A stretch of DNA of 34,896 nt from Micromonospora parastrephiae (lineage in GTDB: Bacteria; Actinomycetota; Actinomycetes; Mycobacteriales; Micromonosporaceae), in contig NZ_JAEVHM010000044.1 of NCBI RefSeq assembly GCF_016802865.1, positions 1 to 34,896 of the forward strand, read 5' to 3'. Positions 1-6,911 of the stretch are shown here, piece after piece. The position numbers and the translations under genes are program-made. The first letter of the stretch is position 1. Each line of letters starts with the position of its first letter. The notes below the pieces were generated by a model that saw nothing but the letters and a program-made list of their open reading frames with translations, ran no database searches and had not been told where the DNA came from.

Positions 1-32
1 CCGGCCTGGTCGCCGCTGGGTGGCTGGGTCAT
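1..32 (-). CDS. possible start of a gene leaving the left edge
   Basis: On the minus strand an ATG at position 32 opens a frame that runs off the window (MTQPPSGDQAG). A purine-rich GGGGGAAAG stretch lies just upstream of the ATG and could be a ribosome site. Only about ten codons are visible, so no family can be named. The divergent arrangement with the gene at 386 would make 33-385 a shared promoter region. This could equally be a chance open frame. Confidence 0.3.
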   Translation of the reverse strand, partial: MTQPPSGDQA

Positions 33-385
33 GTCTTTCCCCCGGGGGTGCGGCGCCCGTCGCCACCCCTGGCGTCGAGCGTGTATCGAGCGGGCGGCCG
101 GGCGCAGCGCGACCGTCCGACCGGAAGGGTAGCGGGCAACCGCCGGATCGGTGTCGCCCCCACCGTGCCGCGGAGCCCACCGGCCCGACCGGCAGGACCT
201 CGCTGTCGCGAACAGTCAGGCTTCCTACCTGCGATGTGTCGCATATGTGACTACGGGTGACCGACCGTGCGCGTCCTGTTGGCGGGACTGCCGCCGCCGA
301 CCTACCTTCGTCCCGGTGCGGGGGCGGAACGGACGAATCGTCCGGACCGGAAGCATGATCCGACTGGTACGACCGGAGGCAGTGC
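33..385. other. non-coding region before the first full gene
   Basis: I see no convincing gene here; the open frames that cross it overlap each other and resemble no protein I know. It holds a 14-bp palindrome (TGCGA-TGTG-TCGCA, 230-243), a possible binding site for a dimeric regulator. It ends in a clear ribosome site GGAGG at 374-378 serving the ATG at 386. Confidence 0.45.
230..243. promoter_or_regulatory. 14-bp palindrome, possible operator
   Basis: Perfect 5-4-5 inverted repeat TGCGA-TGTG-TCGCA, lying 143 bases upstream of the first full gene in a non-coding region. Such a short palindrome can occur by chance in GC-rich DNA, and no regulator is known for it. Confidence 0.25.
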
Positions 386-871
386 ATGCGCGACGCGGAC
401 AACATCCCTCGCACCCAGTTCCCGACCAACGAGCGGCACCGCCGGACGGGGCCGGTGGGCGAGGCGGCTGGCGGGCCGGTCGGCAGCCTGCCGGTCAACG
501 AGCGGTCCTACCGTCGGCTTCCGGAGCCGCCGGAGGTGGATCGCGCGTCCGGCCGTCCCTCCGAGCGGACCCGGGACGACGACGAGCCCGGCTTCGTCAT
601 CCACCTGCCGATCCGGGTGCCCGACCTGGCGGCGGCCACCGTGCTGGCCGGTCAGGTCGCGGTGTCCCTGGGCTTTTTGGCGGAGCTGGACGCGGGCGAG
701 ACCACCGTGTCGAACGCCGACGACCAGAACAACCGGCATCGGGTCTTCTGCGACCTGCTGCTGCCCGACCGGTCGCGTTGCCCGCAGGGCTACGAGCACC
801 AGGGGCCGTGCGGCGAGCTGCCGACCGCGCCGGAGCAGCGTCCCGCACCTCGCTCGGCCAGCGGACCGTAG
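386..871 (+). CDS. hypothetical protein, 161 aa
   Basis: I do not recognise a family. The first about 70 residues are rich in Pro, Arg, Gly and Glu and look disordered. A more ordered stretch follows (about 71-130), beginning FVIHLPIRVPDLAAATVLAG, which suggests a small alpha/beta fold, then a tail with two Cys in RCPQGYEHQGPCGE. There is no signal peptide or membrane segment, so it is probably cytoplasmic. The ATG has a good GGAGG site seven bases upstream. It lies 44 bases before the DUF4177 gene, and that spacing fits co-transcription. In Mycobacterium tuberculosis the comparable position upstream of the DUF4177 gene holds ArsA-type ATPase genes, so this gene may be lineage-specific. Function unknown. 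Confidence 0.6.
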   Translation: MRDADNIPRTQFPTNERHRRTGPVGEAAGGPVGSLPVNERSYRRLPEPPEVDRASGRPSERTRDDDEPGFVIHLPIRVPDLAAATVLAGQVAVSLGFLAELDAGETTVSNADDQNNRHRVFCDLLLPDRSRCPQGYEHQGPCGELPTAPEQRPAPRSASGP

Positions 872-915
872 GCTGTGCCTCGAACAATTCCGCACCGAGA
901 GGGAGCCCTTCAGCG

Positions 916-1071
916 ATGCAGAAGTGGGAATACTCCACGGTCCCGCTGCTGGTCCACGCGACCAAGCAGATCCTCGACAACTGGGGCGAGGACGGGTGGG
1001 AACTCGTCGCCGTGATCCCTGGCCCGAACCCGGACCAGCTGGTCGCCTACCTGAAGCGGCCGAAGGCGTGA
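916..1071 (+). CDS. DUF4177 family small protein, 51 aa
   Basis: A 51-residue protein with the DUF4177 pattern: MQKWEYSTVPLL at the start, LDNWGEDGWELVAVIPG in the middle and a short basic end (LVAYLKRPKA). The family is predicted to form a small beta-rich, probably dimeric cytoplasmic protein, and its role is not known. It precedes a RidA-family gene and an MBL-fold gene, as does the similar small protein Rv3678A in Mycobacterium tuberculosis, so the neighbourhood is conserved across actinobacteria. The ATG at 916 is chosen because it begins the family's usual N-terminus; the ribosome site (GGGAG about 11 bases upstream) is weak. Its TGA stop is the first three bases of the dispersed repeat at 1069. 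Confidence 0.85.
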   Translation: MQKWEYSTVPLLVHATKQILDNWGEDGWELVAVIPGPNPDQLVAYLKRPKA

Positions 1072-1118
1072 GCGCGAGGAGTGCAGCGCAGCGGAGCCCC
1101 GCAGTCGCGAACAAGGGG
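1069..1118 (+). repeat. dispersed 50-bp intergenic element, copy A
   Basis: Begins TGAGCGCGAGGAGTGCAGCG and ends in CGCGAACAAGGGG. Its first three bases are the stop codon of the DUF4177 gene. Copy B follows exactly 60 bases later and differs by one substitution and one indel. A third, more diverged copy lies at 14177-14226 on the other strand. The element begins and ends with the complementary words CGCGA and TCGCG, so its RNA can fold. Confidence 0.8.
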
Positions 1119-1128
1119 CCAGCGCCGC

Positions 1129-1179
1129 TGAGCGCGAGGAGTGCAGCGCAGCGGAGCCCCGCAGCCGCGAACAAAGGGG
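1129..1179 (+). repeat. dispersed 50-bp intergenic element, copy B
   Basis: Second copy of the element at 1069, in direct tandem with a 60-base period. Its 3' end, AAAGGGG, lies about eight bases upstream of the ATG at 1187 and is the only good ribosome-site candidate for the RidA gene. The repeat therefore appears to have supplied or replaced that gene's translation signal. Confidence 0.8.
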
Positions 1180-1186
1180 TGACGCG

Positions 1187-1648
1187 ATGAGCAGCGGTCC
1201 GCACGCGAAGCTCGCCGAGCTGGGGCTCGATCTGCCCGACGTGGTGCCGCCGGTGGCCAGCTACGTGCCGGCCGTGCAGTCCGGGCAGCACGTGTACGTC
1301 TCCGGCCAGCTGCCGATCGCCGAGGGGAAGCTGCTGGCGACCGGCAAGGTCGGCTCCGGGATCTCCGCCGAGCAGGCGAAGGACCTGGCCCAGCGCTGCG
1401 CCCTCAACGCCCTGGCGGCGGTCGACTCGCTGGTCGGTCTGGAGAACGTGGTCAAGGTGGTCAAGGTGACCGGTTTCGTGGCCTCCGCGCCCGGCTTCAC
1501 CGGACAGCCCGCCGTGATCAATGGCGCCTCCGACCTCTTCGGCACCGTCTTCGGCGAGGCCGGCCGCCACGCCCGCAGCGCCGTGGGTGTGGCCGAACTT
1601 CCCCTGGACGCCCCGGTGGAGATCGAACTGATCGTCGAGGTCGCCTGA
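1187..1648 (+). CDS. RidA/YjgF-family protein, 153 aa
   Basis: Member of the RidA (YjgF/YER057c/UK114) superfamily, whose founders hydrolyse reactive enamine/imine intermediates made by PLP enzymes. The fold is visible in VYVSGQLPI (about 41-49), the central helix QRCALNALAAVDSLVG, and the end HARSAVGVAELPLDAPVEIE, where the Arg before SAVGV matches the Arg that binds the substrate carboxylate. At 153 residues it is longer than classical RidA (about 128) and fits the YjgF-like subfamily of Rv3678c, so the exact reaction is not certain. A soluble trimer in the cytoplasm is expected. The ATG at 1187 is preceded by AAAGGGG at the end of repeat copy B. The MBL-fold gene follows after 113 bases containing a large inverted repeat. 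Confidence 0.9.
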   Translation: MSSGPHAKLAELGLDLPDVVPPVASYVPAVQSGQHVYVSGQLPIAEGKLLATGKVGSGISAEQAKDLAQRCALNALAAVDSLVGLENVVKVVKVTGFVASAPGFTGQPAVINGASDLFGTVFGEAGRHARSAVGVAELPLDAPVEIELIVEVA

Positions 1649-1651
1649 CAG

Positions 1652-1733
1652 CGCCCCGCGATCTTGCACTTCCGGCGGACGAAAGCCCTGAACAGGGATG
1701 AATCAGGGGCTGCAAGTGCAAGATCGCGGGGCG
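1652..1733. repeat. 20-bp perfect inverted repeat around a 42-base loop
   Basis: Positions 1652-1671 (ending GATCTTGCACTT) are the exact reverse complement of 1714-1733 (beginning AAGTGCAAGATC). The loop contains a second small hairpin, CCCTG-AA-CAGGG. It lies between the stop of the RidA gene and the start of the MBL gene. There is no T tract on either side, so it is not a classical intrinsic terminator. It could act as a factor-independent pause, an mRNA-stabilising hairpin or a REP-like dispersed palindrome. Confidence 0.85.
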
Positions 1734-1748
1734 TGGCGGGCGGGGTCG

Positions 1749-1754
1749 TACGAT
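1749..1754 (+). promoter_or_regulatory. -10 element TACGAT for a leaderless MBL transcript
   Basis: TACGAT fits the actinobacterial -10 pattern TANNNT and ends seven bases before the ATG at 1762. There is no ribosome site upstream of that ATG. This places the transcript start at or next to the start codon. Confidence 0.5.
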
Positions 1755-1761
1755 CGCAGCC

Positions 1762-2597
1762 ATGAGCGGGCACGTGACGGGGGCGGTGGCGGCGCTTGCC
1801 GACGAGCTGCCCCGCTGGGTTTCGCTGCTGCGTGCGCCGAACCCCGGCCCGATGACCCTCGACGGCACCAACACCTGGGTGTTGCGCGCCCCGGCGGCGG
1901 AGTACGCCGTCGTGGTCGACCCGGGGCCGGCCGACGAGGGGCACCTGGACCGGATCGCCGGGCACGGCCCGATCGGGCTGATCCTGATCACCCACGGCCA
2001 CCCCGACCACACCGAGGGCTCCGCCCGGCTGAGTGAACTGCTCGGTGGTGTGCCGGTACGCGCCGTCGACCCGGCGCACAGCATCGACGCCGACCCGCTC
2101 ACCGCCACCTCGGCGCCACTGGACCTGCCCGCCCTGGCGGTGCGGCCGGTGCCCACCCCGGGGCACACCGCCGACTCGGTCTGCTTCCTGGTCGAGCACG
2201 GCGACGAACGGGTGGTGCTCACCGGTGACACCATCCTCGGCCGGGGCACCACCGTCGTGGCCCACCCGGACGGGCACCTCGGCGACTATCTGAACAGCCT
2301 GGAGCTGCTCTCCGCGTACACCGGGATCCCGGCGCTGCCGGGCCACGGCCCGGCGCTGGCCGACTGCGCCGCCGCCGCCGACTTCTACCTGGCCCACCGG
2401 CGGCCCGGCTCGACCAGGTCCGTGCGGCGGTCGATGCCGGCGCCCGCACCCCCGCCGAGGTGGTCGCGGCGGTCTACGCGGACGTGGACCGCTCGTTGTG
2501 GTGGGCGGCCGAATGGTCGGTCCGTGCCCAACTGGAGTATCTGGGCGTCGGCACCGGGGAATCCGCGCCGGGGGTCAGTGGGTTGGAGCACATGTGA
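1762..2597 (+). CDS. MBL-fold hydrolase (frame broken by a one-base deletion)
   Basis: Metallo-beta-lactamase-fold hydrolase of the glyoxalase II / Rv3677c-like type, probably cytoplasmic with two metal ions. Motifs: PGPMTLDGTNTWVL near the start, the metal site THGHPDHTEG, then PTPGHT, TGDTILGRGTT and LPGHGP. The substrate cannot be told from sequence. After YLAHR (about 2400) the frame is lost at CGGCGGCCCGG. Restoring one G or C gives RARLDQVRAAVDAG and continues to AQLEYLGVGTG and a TGA at 2595-2597, a normal 278-residue family member with the usual winged-helix-like end. The corrected stop overlaps the cyclase start by four bases, which supports the corrected frame. Read as printed, the frame would run on to 3204 over the cyclase, which is not credible. 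Confidence 0.85.
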
Positions 2598-5500
2598 CCT
2601 GCCCGGTGTGCGGAACCGTTGCCGTCCCCGGCGCGCGGTTCTGCCACAACTGCGGTGCCGCGCTGCCGGCCGCCGCGACGTTGCCGGCGGCCGAGCGTCG
2701 GGTGGTCACCGTGCTCTTCGGCGACCTCTCCGAGTTCACCTCCTGGTCGGAGGATCTCGACCCGGAACGTGTCGGCGCGGTCACCGACCGGGTGCTCGCG
2801 GCCCTCGCGGGTGCGGTGAAGACCTTCGGCGGGCACGTCGACAAGCTGACCGGCGACGGGATCATGGCCGTGTTCGGCGCCCCGGTGGCGCACGAGGACG
2901 ACGCCGAACGCGCGGTCCGCGCCGCCCTGTCCATGCAGCGGGCCGTCCGCCGGGTACTCGACGACGAGCGGGGCGGCGGCGCGCCGCTCGGGCTGCGGGT
3001 GGGGCTCAACACCGGCGACGTCATCGCTGGCATCCAGGCCGCCATCGAGTACACGGTCATCGGGGACACGGTGAACACCGCCGCCCGGCTGGCCGATGCC
3101 GCCGCCGTCGGCGCCGTCTACGCGGGCGGGCGGACCGCCGCCGCGACCCGGCATGTGGCGTCCTGGCGGGCACTGCGCCCGCTGCGCCTCAAGGGCAAGC
3201 GTGAGCCGGTCGAGGCGTACGAGCTGTTGGGTCTGCTGGACGCGCCGGGCACCCGTTCGGGGCTGGGCGACGAGGCGCCCTACGTGGGCCGGGAGACCGA
3301 GATCGGCCGGGTGGCCGGCCGGCTCGCCGAGGTGATCGACCAGGGCGACCCGCGGGTGCTGCTGATGACCGCCGAGGCGGGTATCGGCAAGTCCCGGTTC
3401 GCCGCCGAGGTGGAACGCCTCGCCGCCGGGTACGACGTGGGCGCCGGCCGGTACGCCGCGCACACCGGTGCCCGGGTGCTCTCGGTGCGCTGCGCGGCCT
3501 TCGGCGAGCGGCGTCGCCTCGCGCCGCTGGCCGACCTTGTCCGCGCCGCGGTCGGCCTGCCGAGTGACGCGGCCACCGCGCTGACCCGGCCCGCGGTGGA
3601 TGAGCGACTGCGCCGGCTCGGCCAGCGGCTCGCCCGCGCCGGCGGCGAGGTGCCCCCGATCGCCACCGACCAGCTGCTCGCCCTGCTCGGCTATGCCGAA
3701 CTGCCCACGCACACCGGCACCGACAACGGCGAGTGGGGCGGCGCGGGCCCGCAGGCCGCGGACGCCGAGGCGGTGCCGAACGCGGTCGCCGACCTGCTCA
3801 GTGGGCTCGCCGCCGAGGCGCCGCTGGTGATCGTGGTGGACGACCTGCACGATGCCACCGCCGAGACGATCCGCGCTCTCGGGCTGACCCTGTCCCGGCT
3901 CACCGGCCCGGTGCTGGTGCTGCTGCTCGGCCGCCCCGAGCTGGTGCGTACCGCCGGTGCGCTGACCCGGGTCGCGGACGCCGAGGTGCACTCCCTGCCG
4001 CCGCTGCGCGGCGCCGACGCGGCCCGACTGCTCACCAGCTACCTCGGCGGCGGCAAGCTGCCGCAGTCGGACGCGGACCGGCTGCTCGCCACCGCCCAGG
4101 GCAACCCGTTCTACCTGGCCGAGCTGGTCACCCTGCTCATCGAGCGGGGGGCGCTCACCACCGCGGAGCGGCCCACCCCCGGTGCGCGGGATCAGGGTCC
4201 GGCATCCGGCTGGCGGCTGGTGCCCGGCTCGTTGGGCAGCCGGCTGCTCTCCCGGGACCTCGCCGCCGTCCTGGCCGCCCGGATCGACGCGCTGCCGCCG
4301 GACGCCCGCTCGGTGCTGCGGGACGCGGCGGTCGTCGGTGACACGGTGCCGACCGGTGCGCTGGAGGCGCTGCGTGAGCAGCGCGCCGGCCGCGACGGGC
4401 GACCCTCGGCGGTGGTCGCCGTGGAACTCGACCGGGCCGTGGAGGAGCTGCTGCAACGCCGGATGCTGCACCGCACCCGTGCCGGCTACGCGTTCGCCAC
4501 CCCACTGATGCGGGAGGCCGCGTACGCCGGGGTGAGCAAGGCGGAGCTGGCCGAGCGGCACGCCGCGTTGGCCCGCTGGGCGGCGCCGGTGGACGGGACC
4601 ACGGCCGGCACGGTGGGCGGGTTCACAGAGGAGGCGCGCGACGACTTCGTGGCGACGCACGTCGAGCGGGCCGCCCGGCTCGCCGACGCGGTGAAGTTGC
4701 GCCCGGACGCACCGGCCCGGGCGGTGGGCCCGCTCGGGGTCGCCGCGCTCGGTCGGGCCGCCCGCCGATCGCTGTCCGCCGGGGAACCGGCGATGGCGGT
4801 GGAGTACGCCGAACGCGCCGCCGAACTGGCCCGCGACGGGGTGCCGGCCGCCGACCGGGTCGTGCACGCGCGGGCGTTGCTCCAGATCGGCCGGGTCGTC
4901 GACGCGCTCGCGTTCGCCGAGAAGATCGCCGCGAACACGGGCGACGAGGCGGTGCGGGCCAGCGCCCTGCTGCTCGCCGGCCAGGCCCAGCAGACCCTCG
5001 GCGACCAGGGGCGGGCGGTGTCCGCCTGGCAGGAGGCGTTGCAGGTTGCCACGGCCGGCGGCCTACCCACCCTGCGCGCCTCGGCGATGCGCCGGCTCGG
5101 CATGGCCGACTTCGTGGGTGGGCGGTTGAGTCAGGCGAGCAGCCGGCTGGCCGCCGCCTACCAGGTGAGCCTCGGCGCGCAGGATCGACGCGGGCAGGCG
5201 TGGTCGTTGCAGAACCTGGCCTGGGTCACCACCACCCGGGGTGACTTCGCCGGCACCGACGCGGTGCTCGGCCGGGCCGCCCGACTCTTCGCCGAGTTGA
5301 AGGACCCGTACGGGCGCGCCTGGCTGCGGGGCACCACCGCGTTCGCCCGCCTGCTCGCCGGACGGTTGGGCGAGGCGTGTCGACTGGCGCAGGTCTTCCT
5401 GCCCTTCGGTGAGCGGGTCGGCGAGGCGTGGGCGGTGGGCACGCTGCGCGCGGTGGCGGCGTTCGCCACCGCCGAGTTGGGGGAGCTGGCCGAGGCGGAC

Positions 5501-6196
5501 CGGGAGGCCCGACGGGCGTACCGCGAGTTCGCCGCGGCGTCCGACGACTGGGGGCGCGGGTTCGCGCTGGTGGTCCGTGCCGTGGTCGCGCGCGGGTTGG
5601 GCGAGCCGGAGCACGCGGCGGACCTGCTGACCGACGCCCTGTCGTACGCCGAGTTGACCTCGCATCCACTGCTCACCGGGATGGCCGGCACGTTGCACGG
5701 CTTCGTGGCCCTCGACATGGGCGACTGCGAGACGGCCGAGCGGGTGGCCCGCGCGGTGCTGACCACCGTCGAGCCGCACAACCCCCAGGCGCCGGCGCAG
5801 GTCGCACCCCGGGTGCTGCTGGCCACCGCCCGACTGGCCGCCGGTGACTCGGCGACCGCGGTCGGGCTGCTCGCACCGGTGGCGACCGCCGCCGCGAGCG
5901 CGCCGTCGCTGCTCTTCTCCCGCCGCCAGACGATGGCCCGGTACGCGTCGGCGCTGCTGGCGCACGGTCAGCGGGAGCAGGCGTTGGACTGGGCGCGGCG
6001 GGCGGTCACCGCGCCGGCGGAGGACGTCCGCAGTCAGGTGATCGCGGCCGGTGTGCTGGCCGAGGCGCTGGCGGCCTGCGGCCATCCGCAGGAGGCCCGG
6101 TCCTGCGCGGACGAGGCGGTCCGTCTGGCGTACGCCACCGAGCAGCGCAGCGAACGCGCCGCCGCGGAGTCCCTGCGCGCCCGCCTCTCCGACTGA
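2594..6196 (+). CDS. adenylate cyclase with zinc ribbon, AAA ATPase and helical repeats, 1200 aa
   Basis: Class III nucleotide cyclase predicted to make cAMP from ATP. Order: a zinc ribbon with CPVC and CHNC pairs (residues 3-20); a cyclase domain (about 35-215) with metal-binding D44 and D88, the purine-selecting pair K84 and T154 (adenine type), and N161 and R165 of the transition-state site; an AAA/NACHT-like ATPase with Walker A AEAGIGKS (260-267) and Walker B VVDDLH (about 414-419); then about 480 residues of Ala/Leu-rich TPR-like helices. All catalytic residues are present, so it should work as a homodimer. GTG 2594 is preferred to an ORF start upstream because it keeps the zinc ribbon, has GGAG five bases before it and overlaps the MBL stop as GTGA. 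The ATPase and repeats probably sense a partner or signal; this is inference. Confidence 0.9.
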   Translation: MTCPVCGTVAVPGARFCHNCGAALPAAATLPAAERRVVTVLFGDLSEFTSWSEDLDPERVGAVTDRVLAALAGAVKTFGGHVDKLTGDGIMAVFGAPVAHEDDAERAVRAALSMQRAVRRVLDDERGGGAPLGLRVGLNTGDVIAGIQAAIEYTVIGDTVNTAARLADAAAVGAVYAGGRTAAATRHVASWRALRPLRLKGKREPVEAYELLGLLDAPGTRSGLGDEAPYVGRETEIGRVAGRLAEVIDQGDPRVLLMTAEAGIGKSRFAAEVERLAAGYDVGAGRYAAHTGARVLSVRCAAFGERRRLAPLADLVRAAVGLPSDAATALTRPAVDERLRRLGQRLARAGGEVPPIATDQLLALLGYAELPTHTGTDNGEWGGAGPQAADAEAVPNAVADLLSGLAAEAPLVIVVDDLHDATAETIRALGLTLSRLTGPVLVLLLGRPELVRTAGALTRVADAEVHSLPPLRGADAARLLTSYLGGGKLPQSDADRLLATAQGNPFYLAELVTLLIERGALTTAERPTPGARDQGPASGWRLVPGSLGSRLLSRDLAAVLAARIDALPPDARSVLRDAAVVGDTVPTGALEALREQRAGRDGRPSAVVAVELDRAVEELLQRRMLHRTRAGYAFATPLMREAAYAGVSKAELAERHAALARWAAPVDGTTAGTVGGFTEEARDDFVATHVERAARLADAVKLRPDAPARAVGPLGVAALGRAARRSLSAGEPAMAVEYAERAAELARDGVPAADRVVHARALLQIGRVVDALAFAEKIAANTGDEAVRASALLLAGQAQQTLGDQGRAVSAWQEALQVATAGGLPTLRASAMRRLGMADFVGGRLSQASSRLAAAYQVSLGAQDRRGQAWSLQNLAWVTTTRGDFAGTDAVLGRAARLFAELKDPYGRAWLRGTTAFARLLAGRLGEACRLAQVFLPFGERVGEAWAVGTLRAVAAFATAELGELAEADREARRAYREFAAASDDWGRGFALVVRAVVARGLGEPEHAADLLTDALSYAELTSHPLLTGMAGTLHGFVALDMGDCETAERVARAVLTTVEPHNPQAPAQVAPRVLLATARLAAGDSATAVGLLAPVATAAASAPSLLFSRRQTMARYASALLAHGQREQALDWARRAVTAPAEDVRSQVIAAGVLAEALAACGHPQEARSCADEAVRLAYATEQRSERAAAESLRARLSD

Positions 6197-6202
6197 CCTC
6201 GG

Positions 6203-6258
6203 TGATCAAGAGGTTCGCGTCAGGAAACGGGCTTCTCGTGACCGGAACCTCTTGATCA
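6203..6258. repeat. 14-bp inverted repeat after the cyclase gene
   Basis: TGATCAAGAGGTTC at 6203-6216 is the exact reverse complement of 6245-6258. The loop contains a further short stem, GTCA with TGAC. It begins seven bases after the cyclase stop. No T tract follows, so it is either a Rho-independent-like pause hairpin without a tail or a dispersed palindrome. Confidence 0.8.
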
Positions 6259-6300
6259 ACCAGCTGGGGAGCTGGGATCCGATTGTGGCGGTTTCGGGGA

Positions 6301-6328
6301 TGTGATCGTCGGGCCCAGGGGCTAGCGT
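6301..6328 (+). promoter_or_regulatory. possible promoter of the 6390 membrane protein
   Basis: TGTGAT (6301-6306) and TAGCGT (6323-6328) are 16 bases apart and could be -35 and -10 elements, giving a leader of about 55 bases. The -10 is part of a short inverted repeat, GCTA-N6-TAGC (6321-6334). The evidence is only the pattern match. Confidence 0.25.
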
Positions 6329-6389
6329 GTTAGCACCGTCGACTGGTCCACAGTGGTGGTCGTCGCCGTCGTGCCTGGGGAGGCTCTTC

Positions 6390-6881
6390 ATGAAGCTGCC
6401 GCGTTCCATCGCGGGCTGGACCATCGCGGTCTTCGGTGTGCTGGCGCTGGTGATGGGCGCGATCGGGCTGCTCTGGCCCGAGGCGCAGCTGCGCATGCTC
6501 GGGCTCGACGTGCCGGCCACGCGTGCCGTCGGTGATCACACCGGCACGTTCCTGCTGGCGTCCTCGATGGCGGCGTTCAACATGGGCGTCTACTACCTGC
6601 TCGCCACGGTCACCGAGTGGCGGGTGTTCTACCGATTCACGGTGGTCTTCCGGCTGGTGACGTTCACCGTGTTCACCATCGCCGTGCTGGCCGACATCGC
6701 GCCCGACCGGTTCTTCGGGGTGGCCGCCTGGGAGGGGCTGGGCGCGGTGGCCACCGCGATCGGTCTGCGCCTGGATGCCCGCCGGGGCGCGTCGGTCGGC
6801 ACCGACGCGACGCCCGCCGGTGCCGGCGCGTCGGACGACGTCGGGGACGCCGGGGCCGCGCCCGCGGACGCGGTGCGCTGA
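6390..6881 (+). CDS. small integral membrane protein, 163 aa
   Basis: I do not recognise a named family. The protein has four hydrophobic stretches likely to cross the membrane: about 8-30 (WTIAVFGVLALVMGAIGLLW), 52-76, 83-103 (FRLVTFTVFTIAVLADIA) and a weaker one near 108-125. It ends in an Ala/Gly/Asp-rich tail of about 35 residues that looks disordered and cytoplasmic. The ATG at 6390 is preferred over an upstream in-frame start because it has a GGGGAGG ribosome site and begins directly with the first membrane segment. It lies 30 bases before the kinase gene on the same strand, but the kinase has its own leaderless promoter signal, so co-transcription may be only partial. Function unknown. 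Confidence 0.7.
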   Translation: MKLPRSIAGWTIAVFGVLALVMGAIGLLWPEAQLRMLGLDVPATRAVGDHTGTFLLASSMAAFNMGVYYLLATVTEWRVFYRFTVVFRLVTFTVFTIAVLADIAPDRFFGVAAWEGLGAVATAIGLRLDARRGASVGTDATPAGAGASDDVGDAGAAPADAVR

Positions 6882-6899
6882 GCCGCCGGCAGGGTTGGG

Positions 6900-6905
6900 T
6901 ATTTT
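6900..6905 (+). promoter_or_regulatory. -10 element TATTTT for a leaderless kinase transcript
   Basis: TATTTT is a very AT-rich hexamer for this genome and ends six bases before the GTG at 6912. No ribosome site is visible, so the kinase mRNA probably starts at its start codon. Confidence 0.5.
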
Positions 6906-6911
6906 CGAGCA

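Noticed and set aside
1069..1179. short CRISPR-like array
   Set aside because: Only two tandem units with a 10-base gap, no spacer-sized variable sequence and no cas genes; it is a dispersed intergenic repeat.
2498..2593. 32-codon N-terminal extension of the cyclase
   Set aside because: It overlaps the MBL C-terminus, has no conserved content, and the GTG at 2594 has a ribosome site and a coupling overlap.
2474..4867. 797-codon minus-strand open frame across the cyclase
   Set aside because: It is a shadow of the GC-rich cyclase gene: biased Arg/Gly/Pro/His composition, no motif, and the plus-strand frame has all catalytic residues.
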